From Kitasatospora phosalacinea (GTDB lineage: Bacteria; Actinomycetota; Actinomycetes; Streptomycetales; Streptomycetaceae): a DNA stretch of 64,000 bases. Each line of letters starts with the position of its first letter. Within the stretch, counting starts at the first letter, position 1. Both the position numbers and the translations under genes were made by a program. Location: contig NZ_BSSA01000001.1 in assembly GCF_030268885.1 (NCBI RefSeq), positions 124,001 to 188,000 of the forward strand, given 5' to 3'. Under the pieces are notes generated by a model. It saw only the letters and a program-made list of their open reading frames with translations, was not told where the DNA came from and searched no databases. This document shows positions 1-7,853 of this stretch, piece by piece.

Positions 1-672
1 GTCGTCGAATGGGCGCTGCGCAACCCGTGGACCCTCCAGGACGTGGCGATCCGGACGCTGGCGGCCCTGGGCACCGCGCCGCTGCTGCTCCGCACCGCCC
101 GCCGCGCCCCCGGGGCGGAACGGCGCCCCGGCACCCTCGGACTGCTGCGCTTCGCCGCCGAACTGTGGGCCGTCGGCACCCTCGTGATGGTCGTCTACGA
201 CACCGCGCTGCTCTACAACCTCCGCCACCTGTCCAGCCGTTGGCCCGAGGCCGCACTCGCCCTGGCCGTCCTCGCCGCCACCGCGTACGACCGTCGCCCC
301 GCCACCCCCGATCCCACCGCCCCGGGCCCCGGCACCGCCGCGCTCACCGTCCTGCTGCACCGGACGCTGGTGCTGTTCCTGCCCCCGGCCCTCGCCGTCC
401 GCTACGGCCTCGGCTATGCGCACCCCCGACTCTCCGCCGCCGCGGCCCTGCTGGTGGCCCTGGCCGCCCTCGCCGACCGCCGCATCCGCGCGGCCGCCCT
501 CCCGCTCGCCCTCGCCTGCACCACCGGCCTGGCCGCGGCCTGGCTCGCCCTGCACCTGCGCCACGACACCTACCCCGAGAGCGGCCTGCTCCGCGCGATG
601 GTCGCCCTCCCCGTCGCGGCGGCCCTGGTCCTCGCCCTCGCCGACCGCCCCGCCCGGACGGCACCCGCCTGA
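1..672 (+). CDS. Membrane protein of unknown function, 5' end outside window
   Basis: The reading frame is open from base 1, so the gene starts upstream and only the C-terminal 223 residues are visible. A GTG at 43 is an internal start candidate, but no Shine-Dalgarno sequence precedes it and the frame stays open to the edge. The product is Ala/Leu/Val-rich with about five or six hydrophobic segments separated by Arg-rich turns, as expected of an integral membrane protein. No conserved catalytic motif is visible and I do not recognise the family. It converges on the Nudix gene, 117 bases away. Confidence 0.6.
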   Translation, partial: VVEWALRNPWTLQDVAIRTLAALGTAPLLLRTARRAPGAERRPGTLGLLRFAAELWAVGTLVMVVYDTALLYNLRHLSSRWPEAALALAVLAATAYDRRPATPDPTAPGPGTAALTVLLHRTLVLFLPPALAVRYGLGYAHPRLSAAAALLVALAALADRRIRAAALPLALACTTGLAAAWLALHLRHDTYPESGLLRAMVALPVAAALVLALADRPARTAPA

Positions 673-789
673 CGGCGCCGCCCGCCGGGAGTCCGGTGCC
701 GGTGGTGCCGGTCCGCCGAAGGGCGTCGCGACGGGGCCGTCGGTTACCGGAGTTCGTCCGGCCCACCCGCAACGCCCCTCGCACGGTGC

Positions 790-1320
790 TCAGTTGAGGG
801 AAAGGTCCGCGTCGTCGTCGACCTCGCCGAGGTCCAGCGGGGTCCGGCCCGGGCCGTCGCGGAGCAGGTCGGTGAGCAGGACGGCCAGGTTGCGCGGGCG
901 GATGACCTGGTCGGTGTCCGCCAACTCCGCGACGCTCCACCAGTGGTGGCCGAACCTGGCCTCACCGGGGTCGACCCGGACGGCGGCGGTCTCGGCCGCG
1001 GTCAGGCGCAGCAGGCGGTACTCCTCCCACTGCCGGTGGGGGCGGCCGTCGAAGGTGAACCCGGTGGTGCGGGTCATGACCAGCGGACCGAGGCGTTCGG
1101 CGGGCAGGTCGAGCCCGGTCTCCTCGCGCAACTCCCGCACGGCGGCGCTCAGCGAGTCCTCGCCCTCCTCCGCGCCACCGCCGACGGTGAACCACCAGCG
1201 CCCGCCGCCCGGCCGCGGGTCGCGGGAGCAGAGCAGCAGCAGGCGGTCCCGGTTGTCGAGCAGCAGGATGCGCGAGGTGTTCCGCAGGGGGCGCGGAGCG
1301 TCTTCGGGGCGCGGTGTCAT
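790..1320 (-). CDS. Nudix hydrolase
   Basis: The 176-residue product carries the Nudix box: GGGAEEGEDSLSAAVRELRE then ETGLDL at about residues 48-73, matching GX5EX7REUXEEXGU. Such enzymes hydrolyse nucleoside diphosphates linked to another moiety with Mg2+ held by the box glutamates; the substrate cannot be told from sequence. The ATG at 1320 is preferred over upstream in-frame starts because a -10 box TAGGAT (1328-1333) lies 7 bases ahead with no Shine-Dalgarno sequence, suggesting a leaderless mRNA. A triple 16 bp repeat sits just upstream of this promoter. Confidence 0.85.
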   Translation of the reverse strand: MTPRPEDAPRPLRNTSRILLLDNRDRLLLLCSRDPRPGGGRWWFTVGGGAEEGEDSLSAAVRELREETGLDLPAERLGPLVMTRTTGFTFDGRPHRQWEEYRLLRLTAAETAAVRVDPGEARFGHHWWSVAELADTDQVIRPRNLAVLLTDLLRDGPGRTPLDLGEVDDDADLSLN

Positions 1321-1327
1321 GACTTCG

Positions 1328-1333
1328 ATCCTA
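1328..1333 (-). promoter_or_regulatory. -10 box TAGGAT of the Nudix gene (leaderless)
   Basis: TAGGAT on the minus strand ends 7 bases before the ATG at 1320, so transcription should start at or next to the start codon. Confidence 0.5.
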
Positions 1334-1347
1334 GGCAGTTCCTTTCG

Positions 1348-1394
1348 GACCGCCAGACCGTCAGACCGCCAGACCGTCGGACCGCCAGACCGCC
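1348..1394. repeat. Three tandem 16 bp repeats
   Basis: Unit GACCGCCAGACCGTCR at 1348-1363, 1364-1379 and 1380-1394 (the last diverges at its end). Each unit is itself built from GACCGYC-like 8-mers. The array covers the -35 region and upstream of the Nudix promoter. Confidence 0.8.
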
Positions 1395-1435
1395 GACGTC
1401 GGGACGCGCAGCACGGTCCCCGAAGGGCCCCTGGC

Positions 1436-1630
1436 TCAGGCCGCGTCGCCGCCCCGTGTGCGGCGCGGCCGCGGCACCAGCTCGCCGCCGCAGTTGGGGC
1501 ACACGTGCTGCATGGCGTCGCTGCAGGTCGGGCAGAAGGTGCACTCGTACGAACAGATCCGGGCCGGGGCGTCCGGAGGCAGCACCGCGTCCTCGCACCT
1601 CTCGCAGCGGTCACGCATCTCCAACGCCAT
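1436..1630 (-). CDS. DUF1272 family Cys-rich small protein
   Basis: A 64-residue protein with paired cysteines (CERC, CSYEC, CPTC, CPNC) consistent with zinc ribbons; the spacing matches DUF1272 proteins, small conserved proteins of unknown role. The ATG at 1630 is chosen because AGGAGAG lies about 6 bases upstream; the frame continues further upstream but lacks a comparable ribosome binding site. The basic tail RPRRTRGG may contact nucleic acid (inference). It lies just upstream of, and in the same direction as, the Nudix gene. Confidence 0.8.
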   Translation of the reverse strand: MALEMRDRCERCEDAVLPPDAPARICSYECTFCPTCSDAMQHVCPNCGGELVPRPRRTRGGDAA

Positions 1631-1820
1631 CGTTCTCTCCTGGGGATCGGGCATCCGCCGACGACCGGACACGCGCCCATCCTCCGCAGGGGGATCTTGG
1701 GCAACAAGCGGCACCGTTGTCAGATCCCCGCAAGATCCTGCCACCCGGAGGGAGTGCCGGACGGGCGCGACGGACCGGAACCGCCGACCGCCCGTCCGGT
1801 GCCGCCGTCGGTCGACGGCC

Positions 1821-2498
1821 TCAGTCCACGACCTCCCAGGTCTCGTGCATCGAGGTGACGGTGCCGCTGCCGTCGGTGCTGTAGATGAAGAGCGGGCCGC
1901 ACTGCAGGCCGGCCGGCCGGTTGTCCGGCTCGGGGATGTCGAAGCAGGGCTTGCGGGTCCTCGCGTACTCGGCGAAGGACATCTTCTGGGCGTCGTAGCG
2001 CGGGAAGCCCTGCTTGGTGCCGCTGGGCTTCACGAACATGACCACCGAGGCGTCGGCGGCGACCTTGAAGGTGGTCTCCGGGCCGGAGGTGTCCAGCTGC
2101 AGGCCGTACTGGCTGCACTCGGTCTTCACCTTGGTGCCCTTGATCTGGCTGCCCGCCGCCGAGGTGACCAGCAGCACCTGGTGCGTCTTGTAGTACGCGG
2201 CGCAGCCCGCGGTGTCCATGCTGGCCTTCTCGAACGCGGCCTCGTCGGCGGGGCTGACGGCCTGTCCGCCGGCGGGCGCGGCGGCAGCGGGCTTGGACGC
2301 CCCGCCGCTCGCCCCACCGGTCGCGGCGCCGCTCGCGGCGCCGGACGGGGTCGACGGGGCGGACGCGGCGGCAGAGCTGGCCGCGGCGGCCGCGGTGGTG
2401 GTCGAGCCGGTGCCCGAACTGTCGTCCGGGCCGCACCCGGTGGCGGCCAGGGCGACGGTCAGCAGGCCCGCGGCGGCGGCGAGTCGACGGTTGCGCAT
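1821..2498 (-). CDS. Putative secreted lipoprotein
   Basis: The 225-residue product begins with MRNRR, a hydrophobic stretch and a lipobox-like ALAATGC ending about residue 21, so the Cys should be lipidated and the protein anchored outside the membrane. A Ser/Ala/Thr/Gly-rich low-complexity linker (about residues 25-75) precedes a globular domain with four further cysteines that could form disulfides. The domain is not recognised. The start at 2498 is chosen so that the signal peptide has a normal length; an in-frame start further upstream would add about 20 residues ahead of it. Confidence 0.75.
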   Translation of the reverse strand: MRNRRLAAAAGLLTVALAATGCGPDDSSGTGSTTTAAAAASSAAASAPSTPSGAASGAATGGASGGASKPAAAAPAGGQAVSPADEAAFEKASMDTAGCAAYYKTHQVLLVTSAAGSQIKGTKVKTECSQYGLQLDTSGPETTFKVAADASVVMFVKPSGTKQGFPRYDAQKMSFAEYARTRKPCFDIPEPDNRPAGLQCGPLFIYSTDGSGTVTSMHETWEVVD

Positions 2499-2785
2499 GC
2501 TCAAGGAATCCCCCCGTGGGACGGCGTTGGTGGTGACGACGGTCGGAGAACATACCAACCCGCCCGGGAGACCGGGGAATCACCACCACGGGCCCCGACC
2601 GCCCCGGCCGGGTTCAACGGCGTCGGTCCCCGCTGCCACGCCTGGCCGGTCGCGGGCGGACCGGCCGCCCCCGCCCCCGCGCGCCGCGTGCTGCCCGCCG
2701 CCCGGGTGGAAGCCGTCCCGGGGGCCGGGCACTCCCTGCCGGTCGACCGGCCCGGGACCGCCGCCGAACCGGTCCTCCGGAATTC

Positions 2786-2800
2786 CTGACGAATCGTCAG
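2786..2800. promoter_or_regulatory. Perfect 15 bp inverted repeat at a gene 3' end
   Basis: CTGACGA-A-TCGTCAG overlaps the stop codon of the next minus-strand gene. It could be a short terminator stem or a protein site; nothing further supports either. The rest of the gap 2499-2785 shows no convincing gene. Confidence 0.35.
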
Positions 2801-3474
2801 TCCGCTTTCTGCACAGCAGCGTTCTCCTCGTCCAGGGAGAGCCGGTAGGACGCGAACAGCAGCACCGCGCAGGCCGGGTCCAGCACCAGCATCAGGATCG
2901 CTCCAGGCACCGCCCGGGTCAGCGCCGCCTGGCCCAAAACCACCAGGCCGATCCGCAGCGCGGACGCCCAACTGCCGTGCAGCAGCTGCCAGGAGCGGCG
3001 CAGGTCGCGGCCCTCCAACAGCACCGCCATCGGCAGCATCGCGGCCACCGCCGCCAGGTACAGCGCGGCCGGGTCCAGCACCGGCAGCAGCGGGCGCGCC
3101 AGCGACTCGTACCCGCTCGGGAACAGCACGGACAGCAGCCAGAGCAGCCCGGGCAGGTTCACCGCGGACGACAGCAGGGCCAGTCGCAGCACCGGCGACC
3201 GGCCCGTCCGGAACGCCGCCAGCGGATCGGACTCCCCACCCAGCACCCGCAGTTGGGCCGACCACCGCCACGCCGAGAGCACCGCCCCGGCCGCGAACAG
3301 CAGCACCGCCGACGCCTCCGGGGCCGCCCCGGCCGAGCCGACGAGAGCGTTCAGCACGTTCACCGCGACCAGGAACAGCACGTTCACCGCGAGCAGCCGC
3401 CACCAGCAGGCGGCCGCCAGCTCCCGCACGACCGCCCACCACGCCGACCCGTACCCCGCAACGTCGTTGACCAC
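2797..3474 (-). CDS. Integral membrane protein, paralogue of the adjacent gene
   Basis: This 225-residue polytopic protein has about five or six hydrophobic segments and a conserved central motif (LLEG, LRRSW, then SWASALRIG) shared with the next gene upstream (LEDG, LRASW, then GWATALRLG). The motif resembles that in GPDPase-membrane-domain/YciC-like proteins, where a charged LExx-RRSW loop lies between helices; family membership is inference. The start is the GTG at 3474, because TAGCGT lies 6 bases ahead and there is no Shine-Dalgarno sequence. The basic C-terminal tail ends in QKAD. Confidence 0.75.
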   Translation of the reverse strand: MVNDVAGYGSAWWAVVRELAAACWWRLLAVNVLFLVAVNVLNALVGSAGAAPEASAVLLFAAGAVLSAWRWSAQLRVLGGESDPLAAFRTGRSPVLRLALLSSAVNLPGLLWLLSVLFPSGYESLARPLLPVLDPAALYLAAVAAMLPMAVLLEGRDLRRSWQLLHGSWASALRIGLVVLGQAALTRAVPGAILMLVLDPACAVLLFASYRLSLDEENAAVQKAD

Positions 3475-3480
3475 GTCCCG

Positions 3481-3486
3481 ACGCTA
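3481..3486 (-). promoter_or_regulatory. -10 box TAGCGT (leaderless)
   Basis: TAGCGT on the minus strand ends 6 bases before the GTG at 3474; no ribosome binding site is present. Confidence 0.5.
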
Positions 3487-3490
3487 CCGG

Positions 3491-3529
3491 ACCGCCCGTC
3501 GCCGCCCGTCGCCGCCCGTCGCCGCCCGC
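3491..3529. repeat. Tandem 10 bp repeat
   Basis: GCCGCCCGTC is repeated about four times between the two paralogous membrane-protein genes, immediately upstream of the -10 box at 3481-3486. Confidence 0.7.
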
Positions 3530-3544
3530 GCCCCGGACCCGCCC

Positions 3545-4327
3545 TCAGCGCCCGAACGCCGCGTCCACCGGCGGGTACGCGGACGGCGCGACCGGAGGCC
3601 CGGCGAGCGGCACGGCGGGCCGGGCGGCGGGCGAGCGCAGGTAGGTGGCGAACAGTGCCAGCGGGAGGGCGAAGTGCACCGGGACCACGAGCGCCCGCAC
3701 CACCAGCGCGACGAGGACGGACCTGCTCGCGAAGAGGGCGTCCACGTACAGCTGCTCGAGCAGGAGGTCGGCGACGGCCCCGCCGAGCGCGATCGCGCCC
3801 AGCCGCAGGGCGGTCGCCCAACCGCTGCACAGCAGCCGCCAGGAGGCGCGCAGCCCGCCGTCCTCCAGGAACACGGCGGCGGGCAGCGGCGCGGCCACCG
3901 CGCCCCCGAGCAGGGCCAGGAGCACGACCGGGACCAACTGCGGCCCCCGGTACAGGCCGAAGGCGGTAGCCGGGGAGAGGATCAGCAGCAGCTCGGACAC
4001 GACGGGCACCGACAGCAGGACCGACCACGTCGTCATCAGGCCCAACTGCCGCGGCGTCACCCGCAGGACGGCCGCCGTCCGCGGCCCGAAGGCCAGCAGG
4101 CGCATCGCCAGGCCGTACTCGCACGCCGACAGCAGCACGAGCAGGACGGTGCGCACCACGCGCACCGCGTCGTGCTGCGGCACCGCGTACATGGCCAGCG
4201 CGACGGCCCCCTCGACCACCGCCGACACCGTCACCACCAGCAGCAGCGGCCACCCGCAGGCCCGGACCCGCTCGGCGACGGTCCCCCACCAACTCGCGCC
4301 GCCCGGGCGCGTCCCCTCGATCATCAC
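3545..4327 (-). CDS. Integral membrane protein, paralogue of the adjacent gene
   Basis: A 260-residue membrane protein with about six hydrophobic segments and a Pro-rich C-terminal tail. It shares with its downstream neighbour an N-terminal W-x-A-C-x-W-x-L-L pattern and the LE-LRxSW-LL-GWATALRLG core at about residues 155-180, so the two look like a diverged tandem duplication. The GTG at 4327 follows TACTCT by 6 bases with no Shine-Dalgarno sequence. Function unknown. Confidence 0.75.
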   Translation of the reverse strand: MMIEGTRPGGASWWGTVAERVRACGWPLLLVVTVSAVVEGAVALAMYAVPQHDAVRVVRTVLLVLLSACEYGLAMRLLAFGPRTAAVLRVTPRQLGLMTTWSVLLSVPVVSELLLILSPATAFGLYRGPQLVPVVLLALLGGAVAAPLPAAVFLEDGGLRASWRLLCSGWATALRLGAIALGGAVADLLLEQLYVDALFASRSVLVALVVRALVVPVHFALPLALFATYLRSPAARPAVPLAGPPVAPSAYPPVDAAFGR

Positions 4328-4333
4328 GGGGGG

Positions 4334-4339
4334 AGAGTA
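4334..4339 (-). promoter_or_regulatory. -10 box TACTCT (leaderless)
   Basis: TACTCT on the minus strand is separated by six C residues from the GTG at 4327. Confidence 0.5.
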
Positions 4340-4376
4340 GCGGAGACCGCACCGGGCGGGCGCGCCCGTTCCACCG

Positions 4377-4766
4377 CTACGGGGCGTGCACGATCTGGAT
4401 CAGGTTGCCGCAGGTGTCGGCGAAGACCGCGGTGGTGACCGGGCCCGTGGCCGTCGGCTCCTGGGTGAAGACCACGCCCAGGGCGCGCAGCCGCTCGCAC
4501 TCGGCGGGGACGTCGTCGACGGCGAAGGACGCGGCGGGGATGCCGTCCTCGCGCAGGGCCGCCTTGTACGGCGGGACGGCGCGGTGGCCGGAGGGCTCCA
4601 GCAGCAGTTCGGGGCCGTCGGGCTGCTCGGGGGAGACCACCGTCAGCCAGCGGGCGCCGCCGCCGAGCGGGACGTCGTGCTTCTTCACGAAGCCCAGCAC
4701 CTCCGTGTAGAAGACGAGTGCCGCGGCCTGGTCCTCGACGAAGACCGAGGTGAGGTGGATGCGCAT
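4377..4766 (-). CDS. VOC family (glyoxalase/bleomycin-resistance fold) protein
   Basis: A 129-residue single-domain protein with the typical VOC opening (RIHLTSVFV, then a helix with AALVFYTEVLGF) and ending (VFADTCGNLIQIVH), where a Glu/Gln-type metal ligand sits in the last strand. Members include glyoxalases, dioxygenases and antibiotic-binding proteins; the substrate is not predictable here. ATG 4766 has GAGGAG about 8 bases upstream. Confidence 0.85.
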   Translation of the reverse strand: MRIHLTSVFVEDQAAALVFYTEVLGFVKKHDVPLGGGARWLTVVSPEQPDGPELLLEPSGHRAVPPYKAALREDGIPAASFAVDDVPAECERLRALGVVFTQEPTATGPVTTAVFADTCGNLIQIVHAP

Positions 4767-4810
4767 GCGGGGTCTCCTCGGGAGGGCTGGGGACGGTGGG
4801 GGAGGGCGGG

Positions 4811-4993
4811 TCAGGACGCGGCGGCCCAGCTGACCGCCGCCGCCCGCTCGGCGAGCGGGAACACCCGGGTCTCGCCGGGCACCATCCAGCCGAACTCCGG
4901 TACGACCAGCACCAGTCGGATCCCGTCCCCCTGCCCGGGCCCGAGTTCGAACCCCAGCACGCCGGGCGGCAGGTCGGGAAGCACGTCGATCAT
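4811..4993 (-). CDS. Small hypothetical protein
   Basis: A 60-residue frame with good codon bias, ATG at 4993 and GGAG about 10 bases upstream. The product is acidic with a central segment VLVVPEFGWMVPGETRVFP. No family is recognised. It is probably co-transcribed with the VOC gene 44 bases downstream. Confidence 0.5.
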   Translation of the reverse strand: MIDVLPDLPPGVLGFELGPGQGDGIRLVLVVPEFGWMVPGETRVFPLAERAAAVSWAAAS

Positions 4994-5031
4994 CGCACGG
5001 CTCCAGGTGCCGGGGGCTCGGACCTCCGACC

Positions 5032-5296
5032 CTACGACGGCCGCCCGCCCGGGAAACCGACGGCGCGCCGGACCCCCGCCCCGTCAGGAGCCGCCGGACC
5101 GGGGGGGTAGCGCTCGTCGTCGATGCCGCCGCCGTACTCGTCGCGCAACTCCTTGACCGGGGCGACGACCCCGGGACGCAGCCGCATCCAGGCCCGGGAG
5201 GTCTCGAGCTCCCGCTCGACCTGCTCCAGGCAACCGGCGCAGCACCGGCACCGGGATGTCGAGGCGCTCGGCGCAGTCGGGGGAGCAGGTGCACAC
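5032..5296 (-). pseudogene. Small Cys-rich gene apparently split by a frameshift
   Basis: From the GTG at 5296 (GGGAG upstream, 19 bases after the TetR stop) one frame reads CTCSPDCAERLDIPVPVLR. It then turns into Arg/Gly/Pro-rich text with poor codon bias and stops at 5084. From about base 5245 a second frame has normal codon use and a protein-like sequence (GCLEQVERELETSRAWMRLR, then VKELRDEYGGGIDDERYPPG) and stops at 5032. Removing one C near 5243 joins them into one protein of about 85 residues. Either the gene is broken or the assembly has an indel. The cysteine pattern suggests metal binding. Confidence 0.5.
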
Positions 5297-5315
5297 CGAG
5301 GGCTCCCGGGCCGGG

Positions 5316-6032
5316 TCAGGACGGGAGGCGGGCGGCGAGGGCGTCGAGCAGCAGGTCGAGGGCGAGGGGGTAGGCGCTGCGCCGCATGTCGGCGGCGAGC
5401 AGGTCGGCGGTGGCGGCGATGTGCGGATGGGTGTCGGGGGAGAGGCCGCGGTAGGCGGTGTCCCAGACGCCGTTGTCGGCGTGCCGGGCGGTGGCGGGCA
5501 GGGCGAGCGCGGCGGAGTCGAGGACGGCGAAGCCCAGCGCCTGGTCGATGAAGGCGTGGTAGAGGCTGACCGCGTCGGGGTCGGGGAACCCGGCCTCGCG
5601 GAGTATCCCGAGCATGGTCTCGATGGCGCGGATCTCGTTGGCCCGGCCGGTGGTGCGGTACGCGGCGAGGACGGCGGCCTGCGGGTGGGCGAGCGAGCGG
5701 GCGTGGATGCGCATCCCGACCTCGCGCAGGTCAGCGCGCCAGTCGCCGGTGGGCCGCCAGCCGTCGAGGCCGAGGCCGATGAGCTCGTCGGCGACGGCCA
5801 GCAGCAGGTCGTCGGTGCTGTGGAAGTACCGGTAGATCGCGCTGGGGTCGGCACCGAGCGCCAGGCCCAGGCGGCGGACGGTGAAGGCCTGGGCGCCGTG
5901 CTGGCCGACCAGGCGCAGCGCGGTGTCGACGATGACCTGTTCGGAGAGCACGGTGCCCTGCTTGGTGGGGCGTCGGCGGCGGCGCGCGGTCTCGGGGACG
6001 ACGCGGTCGGGGCGGTCGGGGCGGTCGGTCAT
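5316..6032 (-). CDS. TetR/AcrR family transcriptional regulator
   Basis: The 238-residue regulator has a basic N-terminus (ARRRRRPTKQ), a TetR helix-turn-helix at about residues 28-75 (FTVRRLGLALGADPSAIYRYF) and a helical ligand/dimerisation domain resembling the TetR_C_11 type. It is divergent from the APC permease and amidohydrolase genes, so it probably represses them in response to their substrate (inference). The start at 6032 is favoured by TAGGCT 8 bases ahead. Confidence 0.85.
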   Translation of the reverse strand: MTDRPDRPDRVVPETARRRRRPTKQGTVLSEQVIVDTALRLVGQHGAQAFTVRRLGLALGADPSAIYRYFHSTDDLLLAVADELIGLGLDGWRPTGDWRADLREVGMRIHARSLAHPQAAVLAAYRTTGRANEIRAIETMLGILREAGFPDPDAVSLYHAFIDQALGFAVLDSAALALPATARHADNGVWDTAYRGLSPDTHPHIAATADLLAADMRRSAYPLALDLLLDALAARLPS

Positions 6033-6040
6033 GGCCCGTG

Positions 6041-6046
6041 AGCCTA
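6041..6046 (-). promoter_or_regulatory. -10 box TAGGCT of the TetR gene (leaderless)
   Basis: TAGGCT ends 8 bases before the ATG at 6032. The 230-base gap between TetR and the permease also holds TTGACG at 6073-6078, a possible -35 box for the plus strand. Confidence 0.45.
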
Positions 6047-6262
6047 GGCCATCCGCCCTTACGACAACAGCATTGACGTTCTGCGGGGCCGGGGGTTTCA
6101 TGGCGTCCCTACCGGCGGTTCCCCACCGGTGACCCCCACCCGGCGGGCCGAGCCCGCGACGCCCGCCGGTGACCAGTGCCCCCCCGCGCCACCGCTCCGG
6201 CGCACCCTCACCCGGCGCCCGCCCGCGGGCGTCCCCCCACGACACCTCTCGGCGGTGATCCT

Positions 6263-7807
6263 TTGGCAACGACGGTCAAGGACCGGGGCCCCGTCCCCGA
6301 CGGCGGTTCCGGCGGCGGCTCCGCCGCGGGCCCGGACGCGATGCGCAGGTCGGTCGGCGTCGGCGCGGTGGTGGTGATCGCCGCGTCCAGCACGGCCGCC
6401 ACCACCTCGATCGGCATCGGCCTGGGCCTGATGGCGGGCGTGGTCGGCCTGCACCTGCCCGCCATCATGCTGCTGGCCTTCCTGCCGGTGCTCGGCATCG
6501 CCTGCGGCTACGGGCGGCTCAACCGGGTCGAACCGGACGCGGGCAGCTCGTACCGCTGGGTCGGCAAGGCGCTCAACCCGTGGCTGGGCTTCCTGACCGG
6601 CTGGGTCAACATCGTCACCACCGTCGTCTTCATGGCGTACACCACCACCGTCACCGGCTCGGCGATCATCCAGCTGGCCGGGACGGCGGGCCTGCACGCG
6701 CTGCCCGGCGTGCGGCTGGACCCGGACTCCAGCTTCCAGTGCACGCTGCTCGGCATGCTGGTGCTGCTCACCGCGACGGTGGTCGCCGTCCGCGGCCTGG
6801 ACCTCGCCGCCGAGCTGCAGAAGTACCTGCTGGTCTTCGAGTACGCCGTGCTGATCGCGTTCTGCGGCTACGGCCTGTTCGCCGGGGACCAGCCGTTCAG
6901 CCTGTCCTGGTACGACCCGTTCGAGATCCCGTCGACGGCGGCGCTGGCCCAGGGCATGGTGCTCGCGGTGTTCTGCTACTGGGGCTTCGAGTCGGTGTTC
7001 AGCGTCGGCGAGGAGGTGCACGACCCGAAGGACGCCACCCGCGGCGGCTTCCTGTCGCTGCTGCTGATGCTCGGGCTGTTCCTGTTCGCGGGCACCGCCT
7101 TCCAGCGGGTGCTGCCGATCGGCGAGCTCGCCGACAACGGCGCCACCGGCCTGGCGTACTTCGCCGACAAGCTCGCCGACCAGCCGCTGGCCGCCCTGCC
7201 GCTGGTCGCGCTGACCTTCTCCGCCGCCGCCTCGCTGCAGGCCGCGGTCATCCCGACCGCCCGCGGCACCTACGCGATGGGCCGCGACGGCACCCTCGGC
7301 AGGGTCTGGACGCGGCTGCACCCGCGCCACCGCACCCCCGCCGCCGGGACGTGGCTGATCACCGGCATCGCCCTGGCGCTGGCCGGGCTGGCGCTGGTCA
7401 TCCCGACCGTCACCGAGCTGATCGCGGCCACCGTCAACGCCATCGGCATCGTCGTCGCCCTCTACTACGCGCTGGTCGCCATCGCCTCCGCGGTGCGCTT
7501 CCGGCACCTGCTGCGCGAGAAGCCCGTCGAGGGCCTCAAGGCGGTGGTCGCCCCGCTGCTGGGCGCGGTCGTGCTGCTGCTGGTCGGCGGCTACCTCGCC
7601 TGGACCTTCTACGACTCCACCGACCACTTCGAACTGACCGCCTACAACGGCTGGTTCGAGCTGACCGTCCCCGTCCTGATGATCGCCTCCGGCCTGGCCG
7701 CCGCGGCCTGGTCGCGCTGGGTCCGCCGCTCGCCGTACTTCACCGGCGCCACCGACCGGGCCGGCACCGCCGCCGAAGCCACCACCGAAGCCGCCACGAC
7801 GGCCTGA
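6263..7807 (+). CDS. APC superfamily permease
   Basis: A protein of about 514 residues with 12 or more hydrophobic helices. The first (residues 25-60, SVGVGAVVVIAASSTAATTS) and the SSYRWVGKALNPWLGFLTGW segment match the amino acid/polyamine permease pattern. It should import an amino acid, amine or related cation across the cytoplasmic membrane. The start is uncertain: the TTG at 6263 is used here, an ATG at 6341 is possible, and no strong ribosome binding site separates them. It is followed 46 bases later by an amidohydrolase, suggesting uptake and hydrolysis of one substrate. Confidence 0.8.
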   Translation: MATTVKDRGPVPDGGSGGGSAAGPDAMRRSVGVGAVVVIAASSTAATTSIGIGLGLMAGVVGLHLPAIMLLAFLPVLGIACGYGRLNRVEPDAGSSYRWVGKALNPWLGFLTGWVNIVTTVVFMAYTTTVTGSAIIQLAGTAGLHALPGVRLDPDSSFQCTLLGMLVLLTATVVAVRGLDLAAELQKYLLVFEYAVLIAFCGYGLFAGDQPFSLSWYDPFEIPSTAALAQGMVLAVFCYWGFESVFSVGEEVHDPKDATRGGFLSLLLMLGLFLFAGTAFQRVLPIGELADNGATGLAYFADKLADQPLAALPLVALTFSAAASLQAAVIPTARGTYAMGRDGTLGRVWTRLHPRHRTPAAGTWLITGIALALAGLALVIPTVTELIAATVNAIGIVVALYYALVAIASAVRFRHLLREKPVEGLKAVVAPLLGAVVLLLVGGYLAWTFYDSTDHFELTAYNGWFELTVPVLMIASGLAAAAWSRWVRRSPYFTGATDRAGTAAEATTEAATTA

Positions 7808-7853
7808 CGTACCGTCAACTCCCGTACCTCGCAACGAAAACGGAGCACCACCC

